64,000 nucleotides of DNA from Anaeramoeba flamelloides (GCA_027625915.1 JANTQA010000030.1:2728001-2792000), one strand, 5' to 3'; counted from the first letter of the stretch, positions 11,815-23,620 are shown. The notes: a model not told the origin generated them from the letters alone. Made by a program: numbers and translations.

Positions 11815-12405
11815 TTTTGAAATAAACAGAAAATTTTAATAAATTTTCGGTTTATTTCAAAAAGTAAAAAAAAAAAACCTCGGGCATTAAAAGTTAGGTT
11901 TTCCAAATTTTAAAAGAATGGAGTTAAATCAAAGATTTTATTTAATTCTTTTGAATTCTGGAAAATTGCCGTTAGCTTTTCTTGAGTTTTCTGTTTATTT
12001 GGAAAATGGGGAGATTTTACACATAAAACTTAAAACCTCAAGAAAATCACCGTTAGGTTTTTTTTACCACATGGAATGAGAAGAAAATTTCAATAAATTT
12101 TCTTTTCATTTCAAAAATAACAATAAACCTAGGCACATAATGGCACTTGACGGACATTTTTTGTTAGATTTTTTTTCATTTTTTAAATAAACAGAAAATT
12201 TGAGAAATTTTCGGTTTATTCCAAAAATTAGAAAAAAACGCCGTTATCTTTCCCAGAATTTAGAAGAATTGAGTAAAATCTTTGATTTCTCTCTATTTTC
12301 TTAAATTTTGGAAAATTACCTTTAGGTTTTCTTGAGTTTTCTGTTTATTCAGAAAATCAATAGATTTTACATATAAAACAAAAAACCTCAAGAAAAGTTT
12401 GGTAC
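11815..12405. repeat. Hairpin array, copy 1
   Basis: Successive imperfect palindromes of about 60-75 bp, of three kinds: one with arms GAAATAAACAGAAAATTT and its inverse; one with TTCCAGAATTTAGAAGAATT and its inverse ATTCTGGAAAA; and one with TTTTCTTGAGTTTTCTGTTT and its inverse ending CTCAAGAAAA. Linkers read CCGTTAG, GTTAGG or GACGGACA. The order varies along the array. It is non-coding in all frames. Confidence 0.7.
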
Positions 12406-12420
12406 CTGACGGACACCACC

Positions 12421-13524
12421 AATAATTATCATAAGATATTTTTTTCTGGTATTTCAGCTTTATTTGATGAGCACAGCATTTTCAAAACTATTTTTTTTTT
12501 ATCCATCAAGACAAATACCTCCAAGTTGAATTAAACTAAAATTTATCCTTCCGTTTATTTTGAATTTTTACCCAAAAAATACCACCTTTTCCCAAACAAA
12601 GACTTTTAAAAAAGAATGTTATACTAAAACAATAAATACAATAGCCACATGAATTTGAAGTTCTAAAATTTTGATTATATTGTGAATAAACTTTATTATT
12701 AATTATCGAAGGTTAAGGAAAGTAGAGTACTTTTGTCCAACTTTAATTGTTTAATCTGATTTTTTTTTCAGGTTGGTGTCTGTAAAATTAATAAATAGGA
12801 TTTAAAAGAATATTAATTTAAGAAAAGGACATTTAGTATAAATAGATCCTTTTAACAAAGTTAAAGAAGGAATTCTCACCATTTTACAATATATAGTATT
12901 TTTATTTCTTTTTCTCAAGATATTTTGGTTTATTCAAGTAATAAATTGTAAAATAATATGGGATTGAAATTAAACTGTTAATTTATAACTCGAAAATAAA
13001 TGTATTATCATTGTATTACTTTTTGTTCATGAAAGAAGGCATAAATTATCACTTAGGTTTTTTAAGAAATAAAAAATCTAAAATCTAGATTGAAATAATG
13101 GATCTCCTTTTATTTTATTTTCATCACCTTCTTGGTTTTTTTGTTTTTTTTTTTTTATTTGATTATTTTAGCATCAAAGTAACCTATAATTATAAAGTGA
13201 TACTATTATTTTTTAATTTTTTAAATATTTTTAGATAACATCAGTTTCTCCAGATTATATCATTAAATTTATAATTTAGAAACATCACACAAAACCTTCT
13301 TTTAATAATTATATTTTGTTACTTAAACCCCGAATGGTCAAAATGTGTGAATATTGCCTCAGGGATAACTAATTTTTTTCAATTTTGAAGAAATACTTTT
13401 TATTTAAAATCGAATAATCAAATCATTTTTTTTATCTAAATCAATTAATCTTTTAATAAATATCATTTGTTTAGAATATCGTAATATAATATAACTAAAG
13501 GTATGAAAAAAATAGGGGAACTGA
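12421..13524. other. Intergenic stretch, nothing recognised
   Basis: AT-rich DNA without coding signal or clear element ends. It has homopolymer tracts only. Confidence 0.5.
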
Positions 13525-13995
13525 AAATAAACAACGTACAATTTTTTTAATTGTTAATATTAGTAAAATTGTGTCTAATTTCTTTTATTTAGAACCAAAT
13601 CCCTTTTTTAATAATCAAATTTTTAAAATTATAACCCACCCACTTATTAAAATGGTGCTTAATGAAATCATACTTGTTCAAAACAATATTCGACCAATCA
13701 AAAAACAAGAATAAAAATTATAATTGTCCAAACTATAGTAAACTTCTATAAACCCCGATTTTAAAAAAAAAAAAAAAAAAGTTGATCAACTGAACATATC
13801 AAACAATTAATCGAGTATTCTAGAGCAACCCCACGTTTTTGAACTTTAGGTAGGTTTATTACTTGTTTCATAAAAAATTGATTATTTATAAAAAGGATTT
13901 GATTTAAAATAAAAGAAAAATACACAATAATTTTACTAATATTCACAATTAAAAATCTTGACTGCGATTATTTTCAGGTCCGGTATTTTTTTCAT
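13525..13995 (-). mobile_element. Family N element, copy 2
   Basis: Reverse-complement match to 7470-8125, for example ACAAGAATAAAAATTATAAT against the mirrored segment near 7920, and the ACACAATAATTTT/CACAATTAAAAATCTTG end. It lacks the family A insertion and so gives the empty site. Confidence 0.75.
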
Positions 13996-16942
13996 TCCAT
14001 TAAATATATTATATTGCGATATTCTCCACAAATGATATTTATTAAAAGGTTAATTGGTTTAGATAAAAAAAATGATCAAGTGAAAATTAAATAAAAATCA
14101 TTTATTTCTCAATCTTAGAAGAAAATTTTAATGTAATTATAATTTCTTTACAGTGTTTATTTTTGATTTCATAATAAATTTTTTTTATTTCCCAATTTTT
14201 TTGAGAAATAAATTGATTTTTATTTCTAAAGAATTTCCAAAATGAATTGAAAAATGCTATTTTCATTAAATTCATCCAATTCTAATTTTAGCTCAGAAAA
14301 TCAGATATTTTTTAAGATTCACTCTTCTTCAGAAATAAATAAATATTGGTTTATTTTATCTTAATTTTTTAAAAAATATTTCCCATAAATTTTGAAAAAC
14401 CAAATAATTATAAATTTTGCTTAAAATTTTTTTCTCGGATTTTTCTTTTATTCCGTGTTGAATCTTTTCTAGTTATTTTTTTATTTCTAAAATTCAAGCC
14501 CTCTATTTTAATTTTTGATTTAGTATCCTCTGTTTTTACTTATTTTTATAAAAATATTTGAAAAAGGGATTATGAAAACAAATTCGGAATAAATTATTTT
14601 CATCAAAAAGAAAAGAAAACTGAATTTAGTAAGAAATCCACAAAAATCCATTGTTGATTGGATTTCAACCAAAGAAGATAAAAAAGAAAAATTTTTCGAT
14701 AAATAAGCCACTAATGAAAATTTGTTCTTCTTGATTCGGATGGGTTTATTTGGAAAGGTGAACTTTCTTGTTAGGTATTAAAAATGAAAAGATTTGTTTT
14801 AAATATACACACCTTCTTGTTCCCGTATTTTTGATTTTTACTACGGATAAATTCAAATAAATAGAAAAATTTTTTTGGTCAATTTCAATTATTATAAATC
14901 TTATAACTCAACTTTTAAACCAGTTCTTTACCAAGAATATTTTGAAGAAGAAATAATTTTTATAAGGTTTCTTAACATTTAAACCAATAAAATTCTTAAT
15001 TCAATGATGTGTAAAAAAATTTGTCAAAGCGTAAAGGAAACAAAAATTTTCAAACATTAATTTGAATTTATCAGTATTATTCATCTCAAAATTTCTCTTA
15101 AACACATTTCTTCTTTGAAAATATACTGTTATTGTCTCCTAAAAAAAATTAAATTTTATCTATTATTGAAGAAGTGTAAATTACTCTGGAGTTTCCCTTA
15201 GACTTAAATTATCTTTCAGAAATTTAAGGGTAAAATCATAGTAAAAAAAAATCAATTTTAACTCAAAGTTTCAAAAAAAAAAGTGATCGAAATTAAAAAA
15301 ACTCAAGATTATCATCATCATGAGATCTTCTTTCGACCTTACTTTTTTTTGACTTATAATCCAATCTTTGGATTAGTATATGAGAAGCTGAAATAAAAAT
15401 TCTTAGTTCTAAATTAATCAATTACAGTAATTTATAAAACCAAAACTTTAATCCAAAAAAAATGTCCAAAAAAATTAAATGCTTAATGGCCCACCCGATT
15501 TTATTTAATTCGAATTAAAAATTGAGAAGTGTGTTTTATTTTGGTTTTAAATTTTCAATATTCTGTGATATTCAAAAAAATCTTTTTTCATGATCATTAT
15601 GAGTTAGGGGTGTTTAATAAAGGCTTGATCCAACACTTTAGTTTGAATTTTAGTAATCAAAAAATCAATTGTATGACGTGTATTGAGAGCACTATTGAAT
15701 TTCAATATTCTATTTTGGCGTCTAGATCTGAGAGTCCATAAATAAAAAAACAATTATGGATGGCTATTTGAAGAAAGAAAGACAAATCTAACAAAATTAA
15801 GAAAGCCAATCCAGCCACTTTTTCGGTGATTAGGAAATGAGACCTTCACAAAGCCATTTAACGTTTTGTTTTAAAAGTTATGTACAAACTAAAATACAAT
15901 TATCTTGGGGTTACTCAGGAAACAGATTCGAGTTTAAAATAATAAAAAGAAGAAGAAATAGAAAAAAAAAAAATAGATCAACTGTTTTAACAGATTAAGA
16001 TCTCCATAATCCGAACGGAGTCTTTGTTTGATCTGGTCTTAAGAATTTTTTTGATGAAAAGATCAAAAAAAAACTAAAAAAAATAAATTACAAAAAAAAG
16101 TTTTCGAACAACTAAAATATTCACAACCTTGAAACCAAGATACCAAGCGTTCAAATATTTATTCTTATTGAATGAGCTTAATATTAAAAACGGTTAAAGA
16201 CTCTTTTGATTATTTGTTGTGTTTAATTATAAAAAAGAAAAAAAAAAAAATATAAACAAAAAAGTTTGCTTTTTTTTAAAAAAGGAAAATGTTTGTGATA
16301 ATGGAGACACAAAGCAAATATAAGTTAATTTGTGTACTATGAACCACTAATTTATGTGACTTTGCAATAATGCTTGTTTCAAACAATATGGGAAATTGAG
16401 CGAAACATCCGTTTGCAAAAAACTTGCAAAAGAATAAAGTCTAAAAAATGATCTTCAGATCAGACCAAAACGTAACGATCTTAATTCCAAAAAAGTAAAT
16501 TTTTCTCAAAAGGTAACCTTTTTTGGGTTAACTCTACCCAGAGAATTCAAATTCATTATATTAGTTGTATACAGACTTTGCAAAAATTGTATAATTTTTA
16601 TTTAATAATTTGCTTTTGATTTTATTTGATCTTCTGTTTATGAACACAAAAATGACTGAACTCAACAAACAGAACCAATACATTCAATTTTTCTACAGTT
16701 TTAGAAGACCACCATTTTCACACGATTACGTTTTAGTGTTTTTGTAAATATTTTTCATTGAAAAGGACAATTGCTTGGTGTCTTTAATAATTTTCTTTAA
16801 GGTAACCAAAATTATTTTTGAGGGTTTTTATCACTTTTTATTTATTCTAAGGGATTCTAGCCTACAAAAGAGAAAACTATGATTAAAGTATGTTGTTGTT
16901 GGGTGTAAATTGCTGTCAATACACTCGGGTTCAAATTTCCAA
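13996..16942. other. Intergenic stretch, only a diverged family D remnant seen
   Basis: About 2.9 kb without a supported gene. Near 15360-15440 the sequence AGCTGAAATAAAAATTCTTA followed by TTAATCAATTACAGTA resembles the right end of family D. A 70-codon ORF at 15529-15741 has no family resemblance and was not called. Confidence 0.5.
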
Positions 16943-17654
16943 CTAATAATTGTAAAAGAAATTGATCAAAATTTTCCTTTAATACTGTTGTCAAAATAAA
17001 GCGTGAAAAAAAATATAATGCGTGTTTCAAAATAAAAAGCTTGTTTTTTTGTTATAGTAGACCTAAACGTTAACCAATCAAAGAAACCAATAACAAACCC
17101 TAAAAAGATATGATATTGGTTTCTTAAAATTCTATTATTTAAAAAGAAATTCTCAAAATGAAGGATCAAATTGCGGAATTTATCTCAAAAAATAGATTCA
17201 AATTGTTAACCAAAACAATATCAATCAAAAAAACAATAAAATAATAAGAATATTTGAGAATATTATTAAAAATTTTCAACTATTTGCATGAATAATTTAA
17301 ATTTAACCTGAAAATAACCAGATCTATACTTTCAAAATTGATCTGAACTTAGGTATACTATTTGGTGGTAGATTGGATGTTGCCTTGGAACAAGAAGAAA
17401 AAAAAGCACTGACAATATTTTGAAACACGGATTATAGTCTTTGTGAACGTATTATTTTGATCACTGTATCCCAAAAAAAACACACCTCCCAAGAATTAAA
17501 AAAATCATCAAAAGTCACCCATTCTAAAAGAGGGGAATTAATAATTTAAACTGGTTAATGTTATTAAAAAATTGAAATTTTGCTTGATCGTATTTAAAAT
17601 CTTTTTTTGGAAAGTGGAAGGAAAATTTTGTTCCATTTATTTTGCAACAAATAG
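16943..17654. mobile_element. Family C MITE, copy 4, split by a family I element
   Basis: Left part CTAATAATTGTAAAAG with GATCAAAATTTTCC; right part CCAAGAATTA, AATTAATAATTTAAAC and the terminal TTCCATTTATTTTGCAACAA. Removing the family I element and one TA leaves 228 bp, against 221-227 bp for other copies. Confidence 0.8.
16985..17466. mobile_element. Family I element, copy 1, Tc1/mariner-like MITE
   Basis: 482 bp between TA at 16983-16984 and 17467-17468. Left end CTGTTGTCAAAATAAAGCGT; right end, inverted, CAGTGATCAAAATAATACGT. Next inward on both sides is a GTGTTTCAAAATA-like block. It has no ORF. It is inserted into a family C copy. TA target and CAGT-type end suit a Tc1/mariner transposase acting in trans, which is inference. 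Confidence 0.85.
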
Positions 17655-18205
17655 TAAAAAATTGATTAGCTAATCAAAAATATTTGATTAAACTCGATCA
17701 ATTGAAAAAATATCCTTGTATTAATAAAAAACCCAACAATTTCGGATAAAAATATACATTTCAACAGAAATTTTAAGATTGAATTATCAATACTCAGACC
17801 ATAAAGTTGCAAAATATCCTTTTTAAATTTGTTTCTAAATGTAGATTACTTGTCAAAAAAAAAAGGTTTTTACTAAAAATAAAGAATCAACCAATAAAGT
17901 TTTTTTGACAAATTATTTCAGAAATATCGGAAATATATTGATGTTACAATTAGCTTTATAAAAAGGAAACAAAACTAATGTATCTTTGTTTTTTTCTTTA
18001 GTTAATTACCCATAAATCTTTGAAATTTGAAAAATGAAAAAATATCAACTTTTGGATAGTTAAAAATCTTACTTTTTAAATACTGGAATAATATAATTTT
18101 CAGTATCTATTTTTGGTTTTCAAAAGGAATTAAAAAAAAATCACAGAATGGTAATTTTTAATAGTAACCTTTACTAAAAAAAGTCCCAATTTATTGTACA
18201 ATAAA

Positions 18206-18688
18206 TTGATCAAAATAACGGGTGTAAATTCATATAATCCCAAGATTTCAAAATTTAATTTGTGCTTTTTTTCTTCTTGTTTCAAGGCAACACCAAATTT
18301 ACTACCCAATAATATCAATAAGTTAAAATCAATTTTGAAAGTAAACCCCTTAATATTTTGAATTTAATTTGAATTAGTAATTGATTTAGTATAATTTTTT
18401 TTGTAATTTCTAAAATTTTTATTAAAATTGTTTGTTTTTTTGGTGATAAAAAATATTCTCAAAAATTAACCTCAAATTTATTTAGAAAATTTTCCAATTT
18501 GATCCTTTATTTTGAGAAATTTATTTTTGATTAATAGAACTTTTGGAAACCAATATCATATTGAATTAGAGCTTATTGTTGGTTTCTTTGATTGGTTTGT
18601 GGATAGGTCTTCTACAACAAAAAAATAAACCAATTGTTTATTTTTAAACACAGATTAAACTTTTCTTTACGCTTTATTAAAACAAAAG
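18206..18688. mobile_element. Family I element, copy 3
   Basis: Left end TTGATCAAAATAACGGGTGT; inner landmarks AATTTGATCCTTTATTTTGA, TTGGTTTCTTTGATTGGTTT and AGGTCTTCTACAACA; right end TACGCTTTATTAAAACAAAA. It ends at the TA (18689-18690) that also bounds the next element. Confidence 0.75.
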
Positions 18689-18690
18689 TA

Positions 18691-19870
18691 CATTGGTGTA
18701 AATAACCCATGTTGACAACCTTTAACCCATTAATAAAATTTAACTCTTGTTTTTTTTTATTTTTTTCAGACTTGGGTATTGGAAGACCAGAAGGCACTTA
18801 TATATTCTTGGTTCAGATTCAAAGGGAAAATTATAAAATATCAAATTTTAAAATTTGGTTAAATTCTCATTTTTTTCAAAATAATCAATCTTATTGAAAT
18901 ATATTGTATGTAGGTATTTAAAACCCTCTTTAACGGTAGGTTAATGTATGTTAGGGTGGGTTAGAGTGTTGCTAGAGTCGGCTTGGGTGGTTTAAATGGT
19001 AGTTTAGAAAATTTTGATAAGGAATTTGAAAAAAAAAGAACTATTAAGAGACCAATTAGACTTTTGCAACTTGTTTTAAGGGAAAAAAATTTCCACATAA
19101 TTTTGGTTTTAAAATTGGATTTTGAATACATTTCTAAAAATATTTAGTATTGATGATTTCAAAATTTTGGTTTTTCTACATTTTGAAGTAATAAAATACT
19201 ACTGGTATTTGAATTCTAAATGGGAAAGAATTTTCACTTATTTTTCCATATTTTTTTTTTATAAATATAGTTCTTAAAGAAAGAGGTTCTCGATCTATGT
19301 TCTCTTAAAAAAAAGAAATTAAAAATGAAGTGAAAAAAAATCCCATTTATTATTCAAATACCAGTATTAATTGCAAAAAAAAAAATTGCCTTTTACTCCC
19401 ACAATCATAAAAACCATAAAAAAAAAGAACCAATAATAATAATCAAGAAACTCTTCAAAAATATGACAAATTTCAATATGACCAATATTGAAATTTAATA
19501 ATATACCCGATTCAAATTGACTTTAGAGGTTAGATCTTTGATTAATCGAATTTCTCAATAATATTAAATGCTTTTGTTTCAAAAATTTCATCACAATTAC
19601 AAAATTTCTGAGATTAAATGATTTTTTTTTTATAAAAATTTCAAAAAATGAAATTTTGCTCATTTTTTTCTCAAAAAAATACCTTTTAATCTTTCCATAT
19701 CTTCATAATTCTTTTTTAAAATTTATTTAAAGAACCCAATTTCTTGTTTATATACATGTTTTCATCCCATTTATTTGTTTCTTTTATTTCTACAGTCAGC
19801 CAATATTTTATGCATGAATTAAATTTTAGTAATGGGTTAAAATAAAAAACACGGGTTATTTACATCACTG
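18691..19870. mobile_element. Family R element, copy 1, with nested family A MITE
   Basis: Inverted ends of about 58 bp: left CATTGGTGTAAATAACCCAT, right (inverted) CAGTGATGTAAATAACCCGT, both followed by TTTAACCCATTA.TAAAATTTAA. TA on both sides. Length 1180 bp, or about 1015 bp without the nested element. The first 20 bases resemble family I ends. The interior recurs at 63575-64000. No transposase ORF. Confidence 0.75.
19202..19364. mobile_element. Family A MITE, copy 3, nested in family R
   Basis: 163 bp from CTGGTATTTGAATTCTAAAT to ATTCAAATACCAG with TA on each side. The matching part of the second family R copy (around 63970) reads AATAAAATACTACTAATTG with one TA and no insert. Confidence 0.9.
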
Positions 19871-20386
19871 TACAATCAAATATTACAATTCAAACAAAGA
19901 AAAAAATTGATCAGCTATAAACCAAAATAACAAACCACCACAACATGACACAAGGGTAATCATTGTTTCCATTTTTCAGAGATTGTAAAACTTAAATTTA
20001 TCAAAACGATATTTTTTTAAAAATTGCTTTAGCTCTCAAAATAAAAAAAAATTGTCTCTAAATCTAACACGTTCAACCAAATAAAATTTCAGAACAACAC
20101 CCATTCTTTGACTATTTTGTTTATTATATTTTTGAAGATTCTCCGAAAATAAAGAGTGCTAAGAAATGAAATACATTCAAAAAAATACCATGATTTTTGT
20201 TAGTTTTTCATGCTTTCCAAGAAAATGAAAGATTTGTAACTTGTATGGATGTGACTGAAAGGTTTGATAGACTTCAAATTTTGATTAAGAGAGAAGATAT
20301 TGCGCAATATTGATTGAATCTAAATAACATTTTTTTAAACGTTGACAAAAATTGAACTAGTTTTATAATTCAAGTGAATCTTTCCC
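19871..20386. other. Upstream region of ZIM17, nothing recognised
   Basis: About 515 bp of AT-rich DNA between the family R element and the ZIM17 start codon. No clear promoter motif. Confidence 0.5.
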
Positions 20387-21095
20387 ATGCTTCTTTCACA
20401 AAGCTTCCTCAAAAGGAGTCCCTACCCTTCTCATTTCGCCAAGTGTCTCACAATTAAAAACTTTGTGAATTGTACACGAACAAAATTCATGAGCACAAAT
20501 GCAAAACAAGAAAACTCACAATCACTAATCTTTAATTATTTCAAAAACCCACCAAGAAGGAACTTTTTTTCAACAACAAAAAGAAACCCAAAGCCCAATT
20601 CACTTCAACTTACACCAAAAACAATCAAAAAAGATCAAGAGGATCGAAAACTATATATTACTTTTACATGCGAGGTATGCATTTAAAGTTTATTAATTCT
20701 TTTCTGCCTGTTTCTCCGAAATCTGGCTTTAAATATGGTTAACGAGCCATTATTAAACAACAAAAAAAACAACAAATAACCTATCTCTCGTAACTTGAAA
20801 AATGTTTTTATGTTGACCGATTTTATTATAAATCAAATAGAAATGTGATGAAAGATCATCACATGCAATGAGTCATATAGCGTATACCACTGGAGTGGTT
20901 ATCATTCAATGTCCAGGGTGTGATAATTGGCATTTAATAGCTGATAATCTTGGCTATTTTGAAGACGGAAGAAAGGGGATCAACATCGAAGATATTATGA
21001 GAGAAAAAGGAGAAGAGGTACGAAGAGTAACTCTTGACCAATTCAGTTTCGCTCCAAACGAAAAGGAAAATACAAAGGAAAATTCAAAGAAATAA
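20387..21095 (+). CDS. ZIM17: Zim17/Hep1 (Tim15), DNL-type zinc-finger mtHsp70 escort protein, 2 exons
   Basis: Exons 20387-20674 and 20841-21095 join in phase 0 across a 166-nt intron (GTATGC...ATAG), giving 180 residues. Residues 1-67 are rich in Ser, Thr, Lys and Arg with almost no acidic residues, as in a mitochondrial targeting sequence. The zinc finger has TCEKC at residues 94-98, split by the intron, and CPGC further on. GVVIIQCPGC, HLIADNLGYF and EEVRRV are family hallmarks; DNL is the signature triplet. The protein keeps organellar Hsp70 soluble for import and Fe-S work, so a mitochondrion or hydrogenosome with mtHsp70 is implied. Neighbours are unrelated. Assignment is firm. Confidence 0.95.
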
Positions 21096-21649
21096 GTGGA
21101 TCGATGGTTAGCTTGAGAATAGGTCAAATACTCAACAAAACCCTTTTTTTGTTTTGTTTGTCTCTTTTTTTTTTTTTTTATTTTGACCTCTACAACCTAC
21201 AAAACCAACTACAATAATACAACAATTCAAAGGTATTTTACTTTTTGGATTTTGAAATACAAATACTGTTAAATTCATCAATATGATTGATTTTTTATTT
21301 TTTGTGTTTTTATTGATTTCTCATTTAAATTTGTTTTAAAAATCTGTTGGTGTTTGTTCTTAAATTGACTCAGGTTTGTTTTCATTTTAAAATCTTCAAT
21401 TCCTTCAATTAACCAACTGTGGTACGGGTGGGACAAATTGTGAATTTGCCATTTTTTGAAAAAGTATTATTATTTAATTTAATTATGTTTTGAGTCATAT
21501 GGCCTTTTAGATCATTTGGGCTGTAAAATTCTACATTTGAGAGCTAAAACGAATTCTCCACACTGTTGGTGATTTGAAGACATTTGAACTCTTATTATTG
21601 TATCCACCCGTTTATTAAATTCTAGTTTCATTTTATTCTTGAACGATAA
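21096..21649. other. Intergenic stretch after ZIM17
   Basis: T-rich DNA just after the stop, then AT-rich spacer. No gene or element with clear ends. Confidence 0.5.
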
Positions 21650-22965
21650 AAAGATATAATTTAAGGACTACATTTCCAATTGAAATTCAAAGCATTGTGT
21701 GTTTTTATTATGGTTTGGTGGTTTGTAGTTCTCACAAATATTTCTTCAGTAAGATCTAAGAAGGAAAAAATTACATATTTTTTCTAGATTTGTCTGTCCT
21801 TGTTTCTGTGATTTCTTTGATTTCTGTGATATTGAAAAATGAAAAAGAAGGTTAGTAAAAATCGACTTTTTGAGAATATTTCTTCATAGGTGAAAGTGAC
21901 AAACCTTGAGACAGTGTTGCGAAGTTTCTATTTTTTTTTTTAGATCATGTAGTCTATTTAAGATGGTTGATCCTTGTCAACCAAGAAGGTCCAAATAGAG
22001 GAAAATGGAAAAAATTTTTGAATTATTCTTTGTTATTTTCTGGTTAGGTTAATATTTTCAAAAAGTATTATAAAGTATTTTATATTGAATAGAATTCAGG
22101 AAAATCCCCATTTCCTAAAAAAGGAAAGATAATTTTTTCTTTTTTGAAATAAAAAAACTTTTTTTAATCAAAAAAAGTCACTAATTTTACCTATTTAATT
22201 ATCCTTTTGATAGTTTGATGTAACCTATCTAACCTCTACCAGAAAGCACACACCCAATTTGTATTGAAACTGACAATTAAATTTTGAGAGAAATGATTAA
22301 AACAAAAATAATATGTCTCAACAGTATAAAAAAATCAAACCTTTTGAGTGTTTGCGAATGAAAATTCTGTTCCACAAAAAAATAATGTAAAATATTATCC
22401 TTGAAAGTGTTGTTGGGAACTTCAATTGAAGAAAAAACAAAAAGAATCAACACAAAAAACAAAAAAAAAAAATAACGAGAAAATCAGAACTCGTTTAGAT
22501 TAATTGTTTTTATTTTATAAAGAAGACAATTCAACAACCACAAGACCAAAAATCATAAAAGAAAACAATCTTCAAAAGTTAAGGTTGTTTGTTAAGAATG
22601 TTTGAAACAATTTGCTTTTTTTATAGGAAAATCATGATTATTTTTCTTTTTCATTTTCCCGTTCTTAATAAGGGTGTTGGGGTTTAGCTATCTCAGAATT
22701 TTGTTCTGAATTTTTCATTAAAAAATACAAATAAAATTGATTTTTCTATTCTTGTTTCCAAATTTTTTGATAATGGAAAAATGGAATAGAAAAATAAATT
22801 TTGTTTTATATAAAATTTTATAATAGCCTTAGAACAACTGTAAAATACAATTCAAAATCAACTAAGAAGTATATACAATCTTATAGTAAAATTCTCTATT
22901 TGTGTTTAATAAATATTCATGACATCCCACTCGCAACTTCTGTAATTGCTTCTTTAGAAATTCAT

Positions 22966-22976
22966 CATCATCATCA

Positions 22977-23026
<50 letters not shown>

Positions 23027-23028
23027 TA
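22966..23028. repeat. (ATC)n followed by (ATT)n microsatellite
   Basis: About six ATC units followed by about sixteen ATT units with one interruption, within family L copy 2. It would read as His/Tyr runs but no gene surrounds it. Confidence 0.9.
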
Positions 23029-23129
23029 AGATATGGATTATTTAACACTATCGTTGCCGTGGTTTTTTTTTTTAATTTTTGTTTTAATTTGAAAATCATA
23101 CGTTTTTCGATACAAAAAAAAAAAAAGTG

Positions 23130-23620
23130 AAAAAAAACCGCCATTAGCTTTTCCAGAATTTAAAAGAATCGAGTAAAATCTTTTATTTTTCTCTATCCTT
23201 TTGAATTCTGGAAAATCTAGGACATTTTTTCGTGAGGTTTTCCAGAATTTAAAAGTAAATATTAAAATATTTGATTTTTCTCTATTCTTTTGAATTCTGG
23301 AAAACTGCTGTTAACTTTTTTAATTGAAGAAATAAAAAGAAACTTTTTGAAATTTTCTTTTAATTTCTTAAATTAAAAAAAGTGTCGTTAGGTTTTCTTG
23401 AGTTTTCTATTTATTTAGAAAATCGATAGATTTTTGTTAGGTTTTTTTTACTTTTTGAAATAAACCGAAAATTTATTAAAATTTCTGTTTATTTCAAAAA
23501 TTAAAAAAAACCTAGAACACTTCATAAATAAAATAGAAAACCTCAAAAAAAACTAGAACACTTAACATAATAAAACATAAAACCTCAAGAAAACCTAGGC
23601 ACTTGGCGACACTCTAAGGC
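23130..23620. repeat. Hairpin array, copy 2
   Basis: Two adjacent units with arms TTTTCCAGAATTTAAAAG and the inverse TTTTGAATTCTGGAAAA, then a unit with AATTGAAGAAATAAAAAGAA, a partial TTTTCTTGAGTTTTCTATTT unit, and a unit with GAAATAAACCGAAAATTT. The final part repeats AAAACCTCAAGAAAACCTAG-like lines. Linkers are GTTAGG, GTTAAC or GTGAGG. Unit order differs from copy 1. Confidence 0.65.

Larger units (their letters stand above)
9650..12420 (+). repeat. Family L long direct repeat, copy 1, ending in a hairpin array
   Basis: Matches 21650-23640 in the same orientation: both begin AAGGACTAC followed by ATTGAAATTCAA, share GTGAGATCTAAG/GTAAGATCTAAG, CTTTTTGAGAA and later TTTCTTTTTCATTTT, and end in the hairpin array. 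Copy 1 is about 0.8 kb longer. It has no long ORF. A slightly GC-richer patch (about 10320-10390) has no clear counterpart in copy 2. Class unknown. Confidence 0.7.

Noticed and set aside
15529-15741. 70-codon plus-strand ORF in a less AT-rich patch
   Set aside because: No motif, no plausible flanking exons; not supported as a gene.
16920-16965. T-arm-like GGGTTCAAATTTCC, possible tRNA
   Set aside because: No acceptor, D or anticodon stems can be drawn around it.
22801-23016. ORF ending in poly-His and poly-Tyr
   Set aside because: ATC/ATT microsatellite inside family L copy 2; no conserved sequence before it.
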